Of a DNA stretch of 64,000 bases, positions 1 to 13,015 are shown piece after piece. Source of the stretch: Siphonodentalium dalli. Taxonomy: Eukaryota; Mollusca; Scaphopoda; Gadilida; Siphonodentaliidae. The notes beneath the pieces are model-generated. The model was not told the origin of the DNA. It ran no database searches and saw only the letters and a list, made by a program, of their open reading frames with translations. Where the stretch lies: the NCBI GenBank assembly GCA_032622095.1, contig CP136067.1, forward strand, positions 97,082,707 to 97,146,706, read 5' to 3'. A program made the translations under genes and the position numbers. The stretch's first letter is position 1; each line of letters opens with the position of its first letter.

Positions 1-364
1 TATTAATTTTCATTGTAACGTCTACAATATATAGTGGCTTTCGTCACCATACATGTATCCAACATTGGAACATGTTTATATCTGGAAGGCAGGTCTTGGG
101 TCAATAAATTTTATTATACCTCATATTAAAAGCCTATGTTAATTTCCCATAGGGTGTGATTTTACAATTTGCAATGTTTCCCGCCCATGAAACATTGCCG
201 GTCACCAATTTTTGCAATGTTTACCGCTCCGACCGAAAGAGCCCGAACATGTTCACGGAAGCACTCGAACGAAATTTTATGACGTATTTTGACCGTGACT
301 TTCAAACCGGAAACCCCAAATCGTCACGATTCAGACGACTTCCGCATTCTTGAAAGTAAACATC
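1..364. other. 5' flank of the Crypton/KIAA1958-like fragment
   Basis: No gene is recognised. The stretch ends directly at a plausible start codon at 365, so it may contain the old promoter and leader of the fragment that follows. The reading frames here look like chance. Confidence 0.35.
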
Positions 365-555
365 ATGGATGCCGGTGTCAAATCGAAGCGATTCGCGGAT
401 GTTTCACACAATGATATTTCGAAACTTATAGACGAAAAAGACAGTAAAAGCACGAAGAGATGTATCGCAAGCAGCAAGCGTATGTTTGATGACTTTCTGA
501 TCGGAAACGGAACAAATACGGACTTGAAATATTTATCAAAACCGACATGGTTATT
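365..555 (+). pseudogene. N-terminal fragment of a KIAA1958/Crypton-derived-like protein
   Basis: The frame starting at the ATG at 365 reads MDAGVKSKRFADVS and continues with KLIDEKDSKSTKR and a FDDFL motif. This resembles, from memory, the N-terminal region of KIAA1958/ZMYM-like proteins that descend from Crypton tyrosine recombinases (RF..VS...I..LI..KDS..TKR followed by a conserved F..FL). Such proteins are several hundred residues long; here about 60 residues remain. Similarity stops near 555, where an inverted-repeat element begins, and the rest of the open frame (to 721) is transposon sequence. No zinc-finger or recombinase part is seen downstream. It is either a broken gene or a first exon spoiled by insertion. 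No database search was possible. Confidence 0.45.
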
Positions 556-560
556 CGGTA

Positions 561-1880
561 TAATAAAAACAATGGTGACCTGGCTCGAGGGCAACATTGC
601 GGTTAGTCTCCCCTTGGAAACAATGTCTCCCTCGGCTCCGCCTCGGGAGCAGTGTTCACGCTGGACCGAACAAAACTTTAGCCAAAAGTTTAGCCAAATG
701 AAAATTTTATTAGCCAAATGAAAAAAACTTTAGCCAAATGTTTTTTGGCCAAATTAAAAAACACTTTGGCCAAATTAAATCATCGTTTTCTGGTCGGTTC
801 ACAATTAATGACTAAAACGTAAAATCTAACAGACACAGGTAAAATACACAATAATTTAAATAATTTTGATGAACTAGAAGTATTTTTATATATATAATTT
901 ATTAAAAATTTATTAATCTTTATGTGAAAGAGTGATTTGGGGGGGGGGGGGGGGGGCGGGATTGTCCATTTTAATGTCATTATTTTTTTTATTTATATCA
1001 ATATCTTTTTTTAAATAATTAAATATTTATCCTTGCGAAAATATCTAAGTGACATCTGGAAACTAATAACTTATATTATTTACGCCATTATCAAATTACA
1101 ATCTGTCATAAAAGCATGCATATTATTTTGACTGTATCGGTATTGACGACAAATAGCCACAAAATATCAGTCGTGATGAACATTTGGCTGATTAAGCTAT
1201 TGTCTTACACTTGGTGCTCATAAACCTCGACCATCATAAATACAATGTCATCATAAACATGCATTGTGTAGGCGTGCCGTGAGTGACCAGACAGACAATG
1301 GGGGATTAGGGGATTAAATGTAAAAATTAATAAGGACCTTTTGCTGCTTCGTGCAGAGTGACGTAATCTTTCTCGAGATTAAAACAGCCTGTTACGAACA
1401 AATTGCTTATATACCGGCGTCAATGCACAAAACATTGCTTTCTTCACATTGTCATAATTGAACCACGGTCGTTTTAATGTCCATGCGTCTTTGAATGTCC
1501 GTCTTGTGAAAACTAAAGATGATTGCATATCACTTTGTGATCGCTTGGTTGATAGAGTTGTCGATCGGGTTTCCCTTTGTACGATATTTCATAAGTACGA
1601 AAATAATGAAATACTTTCGTCACCTAACTTCGTCTTGAATGTCGATCTATTGAGCGCTTTTATTAATTAGCTTTCTGGCTCCATGCTTTTCAGTCTCCAT
1701 TTGGGTTCAAAAAAAGTTTAGCCAAAAGTTTAGCCAAATGAAAATTTTATTAGCCAAATTCGAAAAAGATTAGCCATTGGCTAATTTGGCTACCGACAGC
1801 GTGAACACTGCTCGGGAGACATTGGTTCCACGGGAAGACAATCCGCAATGTTGCCCTCGAGCCAGGTCACCATTTTTATA
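561..1880. mobile_element. Inverted-repeat DNA element interrupting the Crypton-like fragment
   Basis: The left end (about 561-664) and right end (about 1797-1880) are inverted copies of about 85 bp: both contain GGTGACCTGGCTCGAGGGCA and AGCAGTGTTCACGCTG. Inside each end lies a block rich in TTTAGCCAAA motifs, but these are in direct orientation. The interior (780-1700) is AT-rich and non-coding and holds a G20 run at about 938-957. No transposase is seen, so it is non-autonomous. A clear target-site duplication could not be fixed. A decayed relative of one end occurs near 8080-8150 (AATTTGGCCA, then GGCGTGAACA). Confidence 0.6.
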
Positions 1881-2159
1881 GTGGTTGGGAAAGACTCGCA
1901 CAGCATGGGAGAGTCTAACATCGTGGTGCATTTACTCCATGTGCTTATTGTGGTTATTGCCATCCTGTAGGTTGATTGCGTCATCTTTATAACGGGACAG
2001 GCAGTTCATGGATCAATTTAGTTTCAAGGGAAACATATCACATACGACATAGTCCAAATACGATAGTGCATATAGTCGATGAGCTTCTAGATGTATTGTA
2101 AGGTATAGTGGCTATCGCTGCCCTTATAAGTTCCGAGAGTGGCACAATCTTTATATATA

Positions 2160-2735
2160 CGTGGAAGTGGTAGCCCAGTGATTAGAATGTCTGACATGTA
2201 ATGGTGTTAACGCACCGACGTGAGTTCGCGCCCCGCCGGTGGACTATCGTCTCCGCAACAGTGGCTTGGCCGGACCGCAAGTTTGGAGTTTGGGATGATA
2301 CCCGGGAAGATTTGAAAGGGCCGTCCGCCCTATCCTGCAACCCACTTGTAAATGATGTAATGCCGCTGAAGAGCGTTTGTAAGGTATGTGAGTTTGTAAG
2401 TTGATTGATATATACCCATGCACGATGGGTGTTTGCCTACTGTGCATGGGGTGGATGCCGGTTTAAGCGATGTGTGTTATATTACAGCCACACATTGGTG
2501 TCACATTCTCATGTCAGGTTGTGACCCTTGGGCAAGGTCACTTGTACTGTGCTCGCTTCGTCCTACCTAGACGAGAAATAGGGAACTGGATGTTGGATAA
2601 GTGTAACCCGCTCCTGTGAAGCACCTGTAAAATGGCAGCAGGCATAAGACTCGGCATTACTCAACAGCTGGGGTAATAATGTGAAGCGTTTAGGGCCCAT
2701 CTGGCATTGAGGATACGCACCATTATTATAATGTT
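2160..2735 (+). mobile_element. tRNA-derived SINE (candidate)
   Basis: The 5' part has RNA polymerase III boxes like a tRNA gene: an A-box-like TGGTAGCCCAGTGATTAG near 2167 and a B-box-like GAGTTCGCGCCCC near 2221. The spacing suits a tRNA-related head. The body lacks a reading frame. The 3' part has AATGTGAAGCGTTTAGG and ends in CATTATTATAAT, as in SINEs that use a LINE 3' end. The boundaries are approximate and no target duplication was identified. It is not a functional tRNA because no cloverleaf was found. Confidence 0.55.
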
Positions 2736-2836
2736 TTTTTTATATCGGGACATGTACATCTTGAATTGGCAAATACCATTGGCTGGGAAAGAGTTCAGTC
2801 TTATACGCACGACATGGTATGTTCAGTTGATTTTAT

Positions 2837-3235
2837 TTAACCCTTTACCCAACAAACCGGCCACAACCGGCCAAATAAAGCTTCAACAGCCTAAAATATC
2901 TTCGGTTTGTCTCAATAGAACCAAACAAATATGGATATCATTGGAACCGGCTCCTTGACCACATTGTGATAGTTACAGTTATGCCCTGTGCCAATGCATT
3001 CTCTTATATATGCGAGTCGACCATAGGTCGCCTCGCATATATAAGAGAATGCATTGGCCTAAAAAAATATTTTTTTAACACTTTTTACCATTTTTTCTTA
3101 CATTCTTTAACAATTTTATAATTTTTAATGTGTTAAGCCAATGCATTCTCTTATATATGCGAGGCGACATATGGTCGACTCGCATATATAAGAGAATGCA
3201 TTGGCACAGGGCCGTTCTGTTGGGTAAAGGGTTAA
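2837..3235 (+). mobile_element. TTAA-flanked MITE, family A copy 1 (piggyBac-like)
   Basis: TTAA at 2837-2840 and again at 3232-3235 bounds a 391-bp element with inverted ends CCCTTTACCCAACA and TGTTGGGTAAAGGG. A TTAA target duplication is the mark of the piggyBac superfamily. It encodes nothing. Its interior has two separate hairpins of about 70 bp (2991-3056 and 3137-3208), each built from AATGCATTCTCTTATATATG and its complement. Other copies lie at 11560, 28149 and 53511. It is inserted in another unclassified repeat: a TTATACGCACGACA motif occurs on both sides, near 2800 and 3330. Confidence 0.85.
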
Positions 3236-3449
3236 TTATGTTGGGTGATCTGTACGGTATAGTAGCAATCACAACCATGTATGTGACATAGAGGTCCTGG
3301 ATCAAACTATATTGGTTTGGTGGAAAAAAGCTTATACGCACGACAAACATGTTGTTCACTTAAGACATGCTACATTGTAGTATAAATCTTAGGTAATTTG
3401 TACTATAAATCATGTATTTTCCATAGATTTTAATCTTTATATGGGGCAG

Positions 3450-3955
3450 GCAGATACTGACAGCAAGGCAGAGTGTAGTCCCACCATTGCGCTAGTCTGG
3501 CCACTGCCATTACGTATATAATAATACTATAATTAAACTAACATTTTTAACTGAAGAGTTTTGTCGGTTACAATCGATTCTAGTTCTATCAGGCCGATTT
3601 TCAAATTAATATGGTTCGGTTTCTGAGAATAAAGCGAAATGAATTGTAACTGACGAAAGTAAGGCGGAGATCAGTCCCCTTTCTATTCTGGTCTGCACAC
3701 TGCCATTACATATACATACGAAATTAAATCTATGATTGTATAGTGAATAGGTTACAATTCATTCTTGTTCTATCTAGCCAATTTCCAAATGCACACCATG
3801 GACAGTTTGGTTTCTCAGAATAAGGCAAACTAAATTGTAACCAACAAAAGCCTTAAATAAAACAAATAGTGAATTCCTCACATTCTGTATACGTGATGGC
3901 AGTGTTCAGACCAGCGGAGAAGGGGACTGAACTCTGCCTTGCAGTGTCAGGGAGA
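3450..3955. mobile_element. MITE with ~60-bp terminal inverted repeats
   Basis: The left end (CTGACAGCAAGGCAGAGTG onward, about 3456-3520) and the right end (about 3890-3950) are diverged inverted copies covering about 60 bp. An internal degenerate repeat of the same motif lies near 3660-3720 (AAGGCGGAGATCAGTCCCC). No coding capacity and no clear target duplication are seen. Confidence 0.55.
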
Positions 3956-4386
3956 TCCTGGGCCAATTCAGTTTGGTGGGGAAAGAGTTACACACCGCAG
4001 TTCGTACTCAGATAACCTCGTACCAGTTCACCTGGGAATCGAGTTTGTATAGTGTATGTCCGTGAACTTTACAACGCAAACACTATCAACAGTTTATACA
4101 ACGGGGTTAGTTTCTCCTACCTATAGTGCAAGTGAAGTGTCCCGAATTTTATTAGCAGTTTTTTGATAGCTTCAGAGTCATAAAAGTCCCCCGACTTAAT
4201 TCCGCAAAAACAAGTACCGACAGGCAAGCTTACTATATCGAGCGACGGCAGACAGACGAATCGTTGTTCTGGAGATTAGAGTGCAGCTTAACTCGGGTAG
4301 CCACAATTACATGGAGCGATGTCAGCTTGTCCGCCCGACAGTCCATCCACCCGTCCATGAACGCAATGTTATCCGAACTTGTATTC

Positions 4387-4960
4387 CTACATTGTGGGGT
4401 CATTTAAAAAACTTGGCATAGCTAGGTATTTACCACCAGATGAACCATGTGAACCATGTGAACCATGTGAACATGTGCAGCGTCGATTATGAGCTCGGTC
4501 GGACTTTGTAGAAGAGTTATCACGGTACACCCTTTTTCCATTTATAAAAAAATCGCCCGTCAAATATTTTTGAGACTTGGCACAAATATTGACCACTATG
4601 GCATCATGTGCACAGTCGATGTTTGGCTCGACAAAACGCCATAGCGGAGTTATCCCCCTTTTGACATACATACATACTTTTGTCCCATGTTGTGCTTTAT
4701 TACCTGGTCTGCGGTTTCGAAACTTGGCACAAATATTTACTACCATGGAAACCTATTTATCACAATTGGAACATGTGCATCTGCGATTATGATGTCTGCC
4801 AGACGTATGTTTTTTGTTATAGATCAGTTGTATTTGATGACTAAATATACATGTATAAAGTGTAGAATAAATACAATAATCTGCATGCAACAATGGGGAA
4901 AATATGCTGCTGTTGGTACCCATAACCCACACCTGTCTCCACGTCGCTGAGCCGAACACG
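4387..4960. repeat. Dispersed repeat with ACTTGGCACAAATATT motifs
   Basis: The motif CTTGGCACAAATATT followed by ACCA and CATGG occurs twice in direct orientation, near 4575 and 4725. A related CTTGGCATAGCTAGGTATTT lies near 4413, and a 9-bp microsatellite (TGAACCATG) lies at about 4440-4470. Similar motifs are, to my knowledge, common in bivalve non-coding DNA. The short frames on both strands are by-products of the repeat. Confidence 0.5.
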
Positions 4961-7900
4961 TGAATTTACTGATAAATGCAGGATTATGAGCTATGCTATG
5001 CATGCATGTAAATCTGAAGTTTTACTAACTATTTTTGTTTTCATTTGCGTCGAATTGAAGTCAACTCATTCTCAAAGACTCGTCCATGTCCGCTTCGCTC
5101 GGAAATAATTGATCCTCGAGTTACGGTTGTACTGTATTGTTAAAACGTGTTATGGTATACTGTTTTCAGCATAATGCGAATTGTTAGTGATATGTTTAGA
5201 GTTAGGGTTGGGGTTATGTGTCGTGTAGATATTATTTGTGGTCTAGACCTATCCCTGATGTTTTGCTGTGTTCTAATTTGATTATATGGAAACCAGGATC
5301 ACATGTGAGATGAGGAAGTATAATGCTGTCAGGGACATTAAATTACACGAATAGGCGAAGCCGTTATTGATGTGTTAGGTGTGGTGATAAGATTAGACAA
5401 GATACGTTTTAATGGTCTTTAAGACACATAATGGTGGTGGACAACCTACATGTATAGATAAAAATAAATAGGAATACATGGTATATATGTGATATACATG
5501 TAACAAGTAACAAATTAACACGAATTGTAAAGATATATAAATATCAAATTATTTGATTTATTACTGGACAATGGTCAACTGCGGAAGGATGTGATGTACC
5601 AAGTGGTACACAACCACTACCGCAGTCGACCAATGCCCAGCATGATTATGGCGTTTATATAGGGTATGAGATTGTAAAGGAGTTGTCCGGCACTAACAGG
5701 TGACCAAAAACCATCGGGGATAGCATAAGAAAACAGTCCTAAGACCATTTATTTCCATTATGGTCCCCAATGTTACCTGGGTATGTATGGAAGTTTAACG
5801 GCATAATGGAATTCAGACTGATCAAGCCGATTGTATTCTGCAATAAAATGGTCACATGCATGACTCCAGGCATCAATAACGTCTTCATTTATTAGTGTAC
5901 GTTCATCATCTCGGGAAGCATCATTGTTCGGCTAAATTTCACCTTTGATAGTATATGATAACTTTATTTACAATACACATATGAATAGTACAATGGAATT
6001 AACATATAACAATATAATAATGCAGTATATTACTGGGGGTAACATAGGCCTTCCGTGCTGTCGTCCTGCTTCCCCAAATCAAAATATCACTATATAAATA
6101 GTCAATCAGATGGAGTGAAAGTTATTCACATTAGTACCCACATCCATGTGCACGTACATACTATTCGAATATACATAAAAACAATTAAAGGCATTTTACA
6201 AAAACTTTTGATATGGTTGTGAGCCAATCCAGACGAGTGATCACTAAAGCACTTTATCCCTTCGTGGAAACGTTATGTATTGGTCTGATATTCTAAAATA
6301 TGAACAATGTCTGTCTCAGTTTCAAACGAAGATTGAGAGAATAATATTCAGTATATAGTGGGGATCTCATGAAATCTCAGAACTCAAGCTCAACGATGAC
6401 TCCTCCGAATCGGATTTATTATTTCATACACACAAGTAATACATAGGATTCCGGGGAGAGATTAAGCATATTTTAGTAAAAATAACAAAAGAAATTTATA
6501 CGATTCGGTGGAAGAGCTTTTTGTCAAGTGAATTTTTGAAACTGGCGTCCATATGATCATTATCTCGTTTTGTTTGTTCAGCCTTTTCGATATCGCCATG
6601 TCACAATTATCTGATATGTCTGATTGTTCTGTTGTCTTTGGTTGACTGTCAAGCTATCTTCTGATTTCTTAGAGCGTGCAGCTGTTACAATATCTGGTTA
6701 TATTACCGGAATTCTTAGCATCTATATATGGTAAATGCTTAGTCCCATATTGACGCGAACGATCCGTTGCGGCATACGCGCTTTGACACACAACATTTCG
6801 GTTTGGTTTCATGCAATCCTTATGATCATGGCCCTGGAAAGAATACCGTGCACATATGATTTCTTAATTTTACAATTGGTTTGGCCCCTAACATTAAAAA
6901 AAACACCGTAATGGATTTGGAACATTTGTAGATAAATCTATCTAAACTTCAATACAATGTCGGGGGATATTCGCACAGACTGAATTTCAAAAGATAACTG
7001 TCCAAATGCGCATTTTACCACCAACAGTCTTAAAACATCTACGGTCATCAGTGACTCTCTGTGCATGGTGCCAACTCTGGAAATATTTAGATTCACGGGT
7101 TCTCAACAGAGCTCTCCTGTATTAATCAATGTCTTGCGATAAGTAACCGATTTGACTGCATTGTCTTATTTTGAAGAAAAAAAAGCAGCAGCAAAGTATA
7201 GCCACTTAAGAAATGACACAGTTCTTCTGGCTTATTAACGCGCTACGCGTGTATACTGTTCTCCATTTTTTTGATAGCTGTGTTCCTATGGGCATTTTAT
7301 TTATAGATAATTGTTTTTTTCCGGTTTAAAGTCGAACTGCGCGACCAGGAGGCCGAGTCCGGTAAAAGGTGCAGTTGGGAATTTCAATTTCGTTCATTGT
7401 CCTTTAAATTATTTATATGTCAATAATGTTGATTTTTGGGTTGTGACAAGCTATGTCAATTATCAATAAAAGAAATTTAAAAGATAATTTGTAAGTCTTA
7501 TATTTCAACTTTTATAGATATTTTTCGTTCTGCAGCCCACTGATGGTTGTGGTCGGAGACGGCCGAGTCGGCTGCCGGTTCGTTAATTAGGTGCTGGTTG
7601 TTATTGTTATTTTAACGGAATTCTGAGTTGGCCATTCGCGAAACCAATATATTTTATACTTTATAATTAGAATCATGGGTATATAATATATGACCTTGAG
7701 CGCGTTACCATTTCTGACTATGGGTTTCTTGTCACCACTGTGTTGGCAAGAACACATGTGTAAGTGTTGATAGAATTGTTAACCATACACAGGCGAGGAA
7801 CAGCTACTGCTGACTACGTGTTAACCCTACATGGAGCCCACGACAGAGATAATAATGTACTGATGACTGTCGTCTGAATGGGTCCGTGTGAGGCTCCATA

Positions 7901-8564
7901 CGCGAGTGTTATTTAAGGACTTAAGAATTTTATGGAGATATGAGGGGTTTAGGAGAGGGTTCCGCCCCTTTCGAAACCTCCCTGGGCCCAGTCCCAAAAC
8001 CTCCAATAAAAAAAAATGGAGATATGATGATAATCAAAGCGGTGATTGTCGATCATATTTAGAGCCTGGACACTTTTTGGCCGAAATGTTTGGACAAATG
8101 AAATTTTCCACTGGCCAATTTGGCCACAGACGGCGTGAACAATGGCGGTCATTCGACCGCAGACCCGCGTAATTCGACGTACGTAGTTCCTGATATTATT
8201 AAGTGATTTCATAACTCTCTCCCAATCCCATGCATTGCCCGATATTTATAATATAGATATGTTTTAAGTGAGCGGCCATACAACCACAAAGCAGAAGTAT
8301 TCAACATAATTATATAGTTCACCATGTCACATTACTGAGTGACACATCGAGGAGAAGGTTACTAGTGAGTAGGGTTTGCTCTGTACCACAGTCACATAGC
8401 CCGATATTTATAATATAGATATGTTTAAACTATACATCGAGTCTCAGGGGCCCGCTCAAGTGAGTGACCATTCGACAACATAACAGAGTAATTTCTATGT
8501 AGAGTTCATAATTCACAATTGCCCACATTTATATAGTACCGAAATGATAATAACTAACCGACAT
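4961..8564. other. Non-coding stretch without recognised features
   Basis: No conserved reading frame, RNA gene or transposon end was recognised on either strand. There is a small imperfect hairpin around 5571-5632 (GGTCAACTGCGG and CCGCAGTCGACC). Near 8070-8150 is a degenerate relative of the inverted-repeat element at 561-1880. A 25-bp phrase (CGATATTTATAATATAGATA) is repeated at 8239 and 8401. Confidence 0.4.
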
Positions 8565-8720
8565 ATCCTCGTAAGAAATAAGTTCATATTGGACCTAACT
8601 ATTCACGTTGGTTCACATTAGTCTTATTTTATTCTAAAATAAGTGGATTTTTATTCCGTACTATGGCGCGGGCCACAGTGAAAACAAATTATAAAGAGCG
8701 TACATCTGTTATGTCGATTT
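8565..8720 (-). mobile_element. Partial copy of hairpin MITE family E
   Basis: It contains TATGGCGCGGGCCACAGTG and AAAGAGCGTACA, which match full copies at 13280, 16115, 18664, 43050 and 50977. Only the end without the hairpin remains. Confidence 0.55.
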
Positions 8721-8862
8721 AGGTTCGTATAGAGCGTATTTTTTCAAATAATGCCGATATGGGTTTATTTGTGCTTTTGAAATAAGTTCAATATGAGTTC
8801 CCATTACGGAGAGCTTTGCCAAAGTATACATGATGGTATTATATCAGATTCTCCCAGCATGC

Positions 8863-9100
8863 ATAAACCTTCCATGACAGAAGTTTCCTGAAGTTTTGAG
8901 AAAGCCCTGTGCAAGTGCATTCTCCTATATATGCGAGTTTTTGACAGGGGGCCTCGCGTTAATAAGAGAAAACATTTCTAAGTCAGTGCATTCTCTTATA
9001 TATGTGAGGCTCCCTATGGGAGACTGGCATATATAAGAGAATGCATTGGCACAGGAACTTTAAAGCTGCACCATCGCAGCTCCCGCCAGGAAGGGATAAC
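8863..9100. mobile_element. Decayed TTAA-type element with twin hairpins (family C)
   Basis: Two diverged hairpins (about 8910-8970 and 8983-9050) use the same stem as the family A MITEs (GTGCATTCTC and ATATATAAGAGAATGCATTG). The right edge reads GCAGCTCCCGCCAGGAAGGG followed by ATAA, a decayed form of the end seen at 43806. The left edge (ATAAACCTTCCATGACAG) is similarly decayed. Both flanking TTAA sites appear mutated to ATAA. Confidence 0.5.
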
Positions 9101-10843
9101 GAACTCACCGAAGATAAGGCTACATGGTGTAACTTAAAGCAATATATGTGCAGGTTGGCAATATATCAATATGTGTTACCGATGATTGTGTTTCCATGCG
9201 GACCAGAGAGCAGCGTAATTGGTTACACTGGTGAAACATATATCGGAGCGACATCTAGCGGGTGCGGGAGAATAAAATAGACACTGGGCCCTGATTGGGC
9301 AATAGCCTTGTGTGTTTTTTTCATTAAACAATAGCCACACCACTTCCCTATGATTTCCCATATGTAAAATAGCCACAGGAATTAACCCTTTGTAGTGTAG
9401 TTTGAATTTTATGGTGTGGTCTGAAATAAGACATTATTTATTTAGTGCGGTTCTGACACTAAACACAATATTTAAAGGCGAATTCCCTGCTAGGCGGTCA
9501 TCACTTTTTTGCATATATTGTTTCCGAAAATGTCAATCTTTCAAATTTTAAGTAAATTTTGGACCAAGGATTTATATTGTAAATATTATACGCTAACATA
9601 TTTGCACTGAGGACTATGGAAAACAGTTACACCAGTGTAATCAATTCGGTGTACACAGTTCCGATTTTATACTTGGCACCCATTGATATCATAGTACTGA
9701 ATGATACTTTGACACGTATTCATGGTTGAACTGTACTCATTGTTTTTATAGCCATTCATAGTGTACCTTCCAACAAACGACATTAGATCTGACCGAATTT
9801 ATCCGCTGTTTGAAAATATACTACATAGAACAACAGGAGGTCAATCCATTCACAAGGCGTTGGAATTAACCATATATCTACCAGCGCGCACCAGTCATAC
9901 TTCCTTTCTGACTCTGTCACCGGCTGGGTACCAGTCTGTGTTTCTATATTTAGCATGGGATTTTCCAGCAAAAATGGCGAAACCGATCGCTCCAAAGTCA
10001 AATTTTCTATGCGCTCTGAGAACAATTCCCCAACTAAAATATAATGACAGAATGGAAAATCAGAGCAGTAGTTTTGTTGACGATTTTATCAAGCTACTCG
10101 CCAAAATTGCAGCAAATTAGAACTCTTGTGTTTGACTTGCCGTGCGAGTTGTGACAATGTCGTACACGTGCATTTTGACTTTTGTGTTGATAAAATAATC
10201 GGAGAACCGAATCACACCGTTTCGAAATATATTTCTTCGGTTTTAGTGGGACTTTTCAAACTTAAGGTTCAAAATTTATATAATTTTTTCTCGATATTTT
10301 GTTTGCTTAACAAGGGCAGCAAGTTCCTCTGTACGCTTAGTATATATATCTTAATATCGCGGAAGTCCACCAAATGTGGGTAAAATGCAGCGGTCTTACC
10401 GAGTCATCAAGGGAGGTCAACCCTGCATGGAGTTTGGGAATTAACCATATATCTGCTAGTTACTCAATTCGTGTGAAGTTCCTTGAGGAAATGTGAAGAG
10501 GAGATTCTACGCCAATTTCAGTAAAATTGTGGTAATAACAAGGATATTATATCTAATATAAAACAATTAGTTCATTTGGGTCGAAGACGTCTTCTGTAAA
10601 CGTTCAGGTTAACTGATTATTATAAACTCAATTTGATAATTTAATATAATTACTGAATGGCTCCAGCCATAAACTAAGTTATGGATGTCCATCTACAATA
10701 CATAATCAAATTAAATGATGGATATGTATACAATCAATGAGTATCTGGGATTATTATGCATACAATATAACATTTATTTGATACATTTGGCTGATAACTG
10801 TATATCTCGATGACGAGCATTCTATATTTTGCATTCCGGCTTA
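9101..10843. other. Non-coding stretch
   Basis: A 119-codon frame at 9761-10120 and an 85-codon frame at 10126-10383 show no recognisable domain, no good splice context and ordinary AT-rich codons, so I treat them as chance. A TTAACCCTTTGTAGTG phrase at 9382 resembles a TTAA-element end, but no partner end was found. Confidence 0.4.
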
Positions 10844-11559
10844 TCTAACATCTGTAACATTACTTCGTACTCAGCAGACAGTTTAAATGATGGAAATATG
10901 TACCATTTAAAGATGGATTATCTCTTTAAATAAACAAATTGAAATAGTTGTGTGCGTATAAAATAATAAATATGAATTGAAGACCCCTGTCCGGAAAGGC
11001 TTCTATCAATTAATATTGATTTTATTTCGAATATTTTATTATGAGATTAGATGATTAATTGGGACACTTTATTGGTCTATTTTTAGAACAGATCATTCGG
11101 GTGATACCATATATCGATAGAGAGCATTCGGATGTTTCTACAGCTACGTATCGAACGTCATGTGTCAGATTGGTTGCTTGTATTGTTTTATTCCATAGTT
11201 ATGAGCGATAAGGAGTCTAATTAACGTTTATGTGTGACACAATTACACAATAACATGTCTGGTCTCTGTTAACAGTAACCGCTATTGTTCGTTAGCTAAA
11301 CAGCCACACCTTTTTAGACCAGACAATATTCGAAATAAAATCAATATTAATCGATAGAAGCATTTCCGGACAGGAGTCGTCGATTCATATCTAATAGTTT
11401 ATACCACGGTCACTATATAATACATGTTTACAAAGAGATAATCCACCTTTAAGTGATTAGATGTTGGTTAGTTGTGGTGGTCAGGGGATGTCTATCATTG
11501 CAGCATTGATACTGAATAGTAATATGTTACTCATTGTGGTGTAGTTCCCTGAGGCAATG

Positions 11560-11932
11560 TTAACCCTTTACCCAACAAAACGGCAAAAACCGGCCAAATA
11601 AAGCTTCAACAGCCTAAAATATCTTCGGTCTGTCTCAATAGAACCATACACATATGGATATCATTGGAACCGGCTCCTTGACCACATTGTGATAGTTACA
11701 GTTATGCCCTGTGCCAATGCATTCTCTTATATATGCGAGTCGACCATAGGTCGCTTCGCATATATAAGAGAATGCATTGGCCTAAAAAAAATTCTTACAT
11801 TCTTTAACAATTTTATAATTTTTAATGTGTTAAGCCAATGCATTCTCTTATATATGCGAGGCGACCTATGGTCGACTCGCATATATAAGAGAATGCATTG
11901 GCACAGGGCCCTTCTGTTGGGTAAAGGGTTAA
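11560..11932 (+). mobile_element. TTAA MITE, family A copy 2, with an empty-site partner
   Basis: TTAA at 11560-11563 and 11929-11932 flanks a 365-bp element with ends CCCTTTACCCAACA and TGTTGGGTAAAGGG. The duplicated segment keeps the target as a single TTAA at 14482-14485 (GGCAATGTTAAGGTAGCTG). The pair shows either insertion after the duplication or precise excision, both typical of piggyBac-type transposition. Two internal hairpins at about 11714-11780 and 11833-11903 match those of the other copies. Confidence 0.92.
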
Positions 11933-11989
11933 GGTAGCTGAGTGAAGGCTAATGTCAGCATTGATAGCTTTGTTTCTGGGAAAACCGGC

Positions 11990-13015
11990 ACTAAATTATT
12001 ATTATCTGAACATTTCCTATGGGATAACTACGCGTTAATGATGCTTTAGTGTAGGAAGGATTAAATTTACTATTTGAACATTTCCTGTGAGATAACTACT
12101 CGTCAATGAAGCTTTAGTCTAGAAAGTGTTAAACTTATTAACTGCTCATTTCCTATATGAATGGGATGACTACTCGTGTAAAGCTTTGGTATAGAAAGGG
12201 TTGAACTTATTAGCTGAACATTTCCTATGGAATAACTAGTCAATGAATCTTCAGAATAGAAACTGTTAAACTAATTATCTGAATATATTCTATGAGATAA
12301 CTACTCATCAATGATGCTTTATTATAGAAAGGGTTAAACGTATTATCTGAACACTTCCTATGGGATAACTTACTCATCATTGTTGATTTAGTATAGACAG
12401 GGTTAAACTTATTATCTGAAAATTTCATATAGGATGACTACTAATCGATGGTGCTTTAGTATATTAAACTTACCATTTGAACATTTCCTATGGGATAACT
12501 ACTCGGCATTGATGCTTTAGTCTAGAAAGTGTTAAACGTATTTTATCTGAACATTTCCTATGGGATGACTACACGTCAATAAAGCTTTAGTATAGAAAAA
12601 GTTAAACTTATTATCTGAACATTTCCTATGGGATAACTACTCATCAATGAGTGTCTAGTATAGAAAGGGTTAATATAATAAGTACAACGTCCTGAAATAA
12701 AAGTACAATATTTTCGGTAAACATTTCAGAAGTTAGTCACCGATTCCCATCAATTTTAACCCTTTCTATACTAAAGGATTCTACCATTCAGCTATAAATG
12801 TATACAATGGAACTATTTGAACATTTCCTAAGGGATAACTACTCGTCAATGATGCTTTAGTACAGAACGGGTTAAACTTATTATCTGAACATTTCCTAAG
12901 GGATTACTCGTCAATGATGCTTTAGTACAGAAAGGGTTAAACTTATTATCTGAACATTTCCTATGGGATAACTACTCGTCAATGAAGCGTTAGTATAGAA
13001 ATGGTTAACGTAATA
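11990..13015 (+). repeat. 68-bp satellite, first array
   Basis: About 15 units of a monomer containing ATTATCTGAACATTTCCTAT, GGGATAACTACTCGTCAATG and TTTAGTATAGAAAGGGTTAA. Near 12757 the terminal phrase appears inverted (TTAACCCTTTCTATACTAAA), so parts of the array are bounded like a TTAA transposon. Frames inside the array are not genes. Confidence 0.88.

Noticed and set aside
2165..2240. A true tRNA gene
   Set aside because: A- and B-box-like motifs are present but no acceptor stem or anticodon arm could be folded; a SINE head fits better.
9381..9480. Another TTAA transposon beginning TTAACCCTTTGTAGTG
   Set aside because: No inverted partner end or hairpins were found nearby.
9761..10120. 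119-codon frame
   Set aside because: No recognised motif, and no splice or codon-use evidence.
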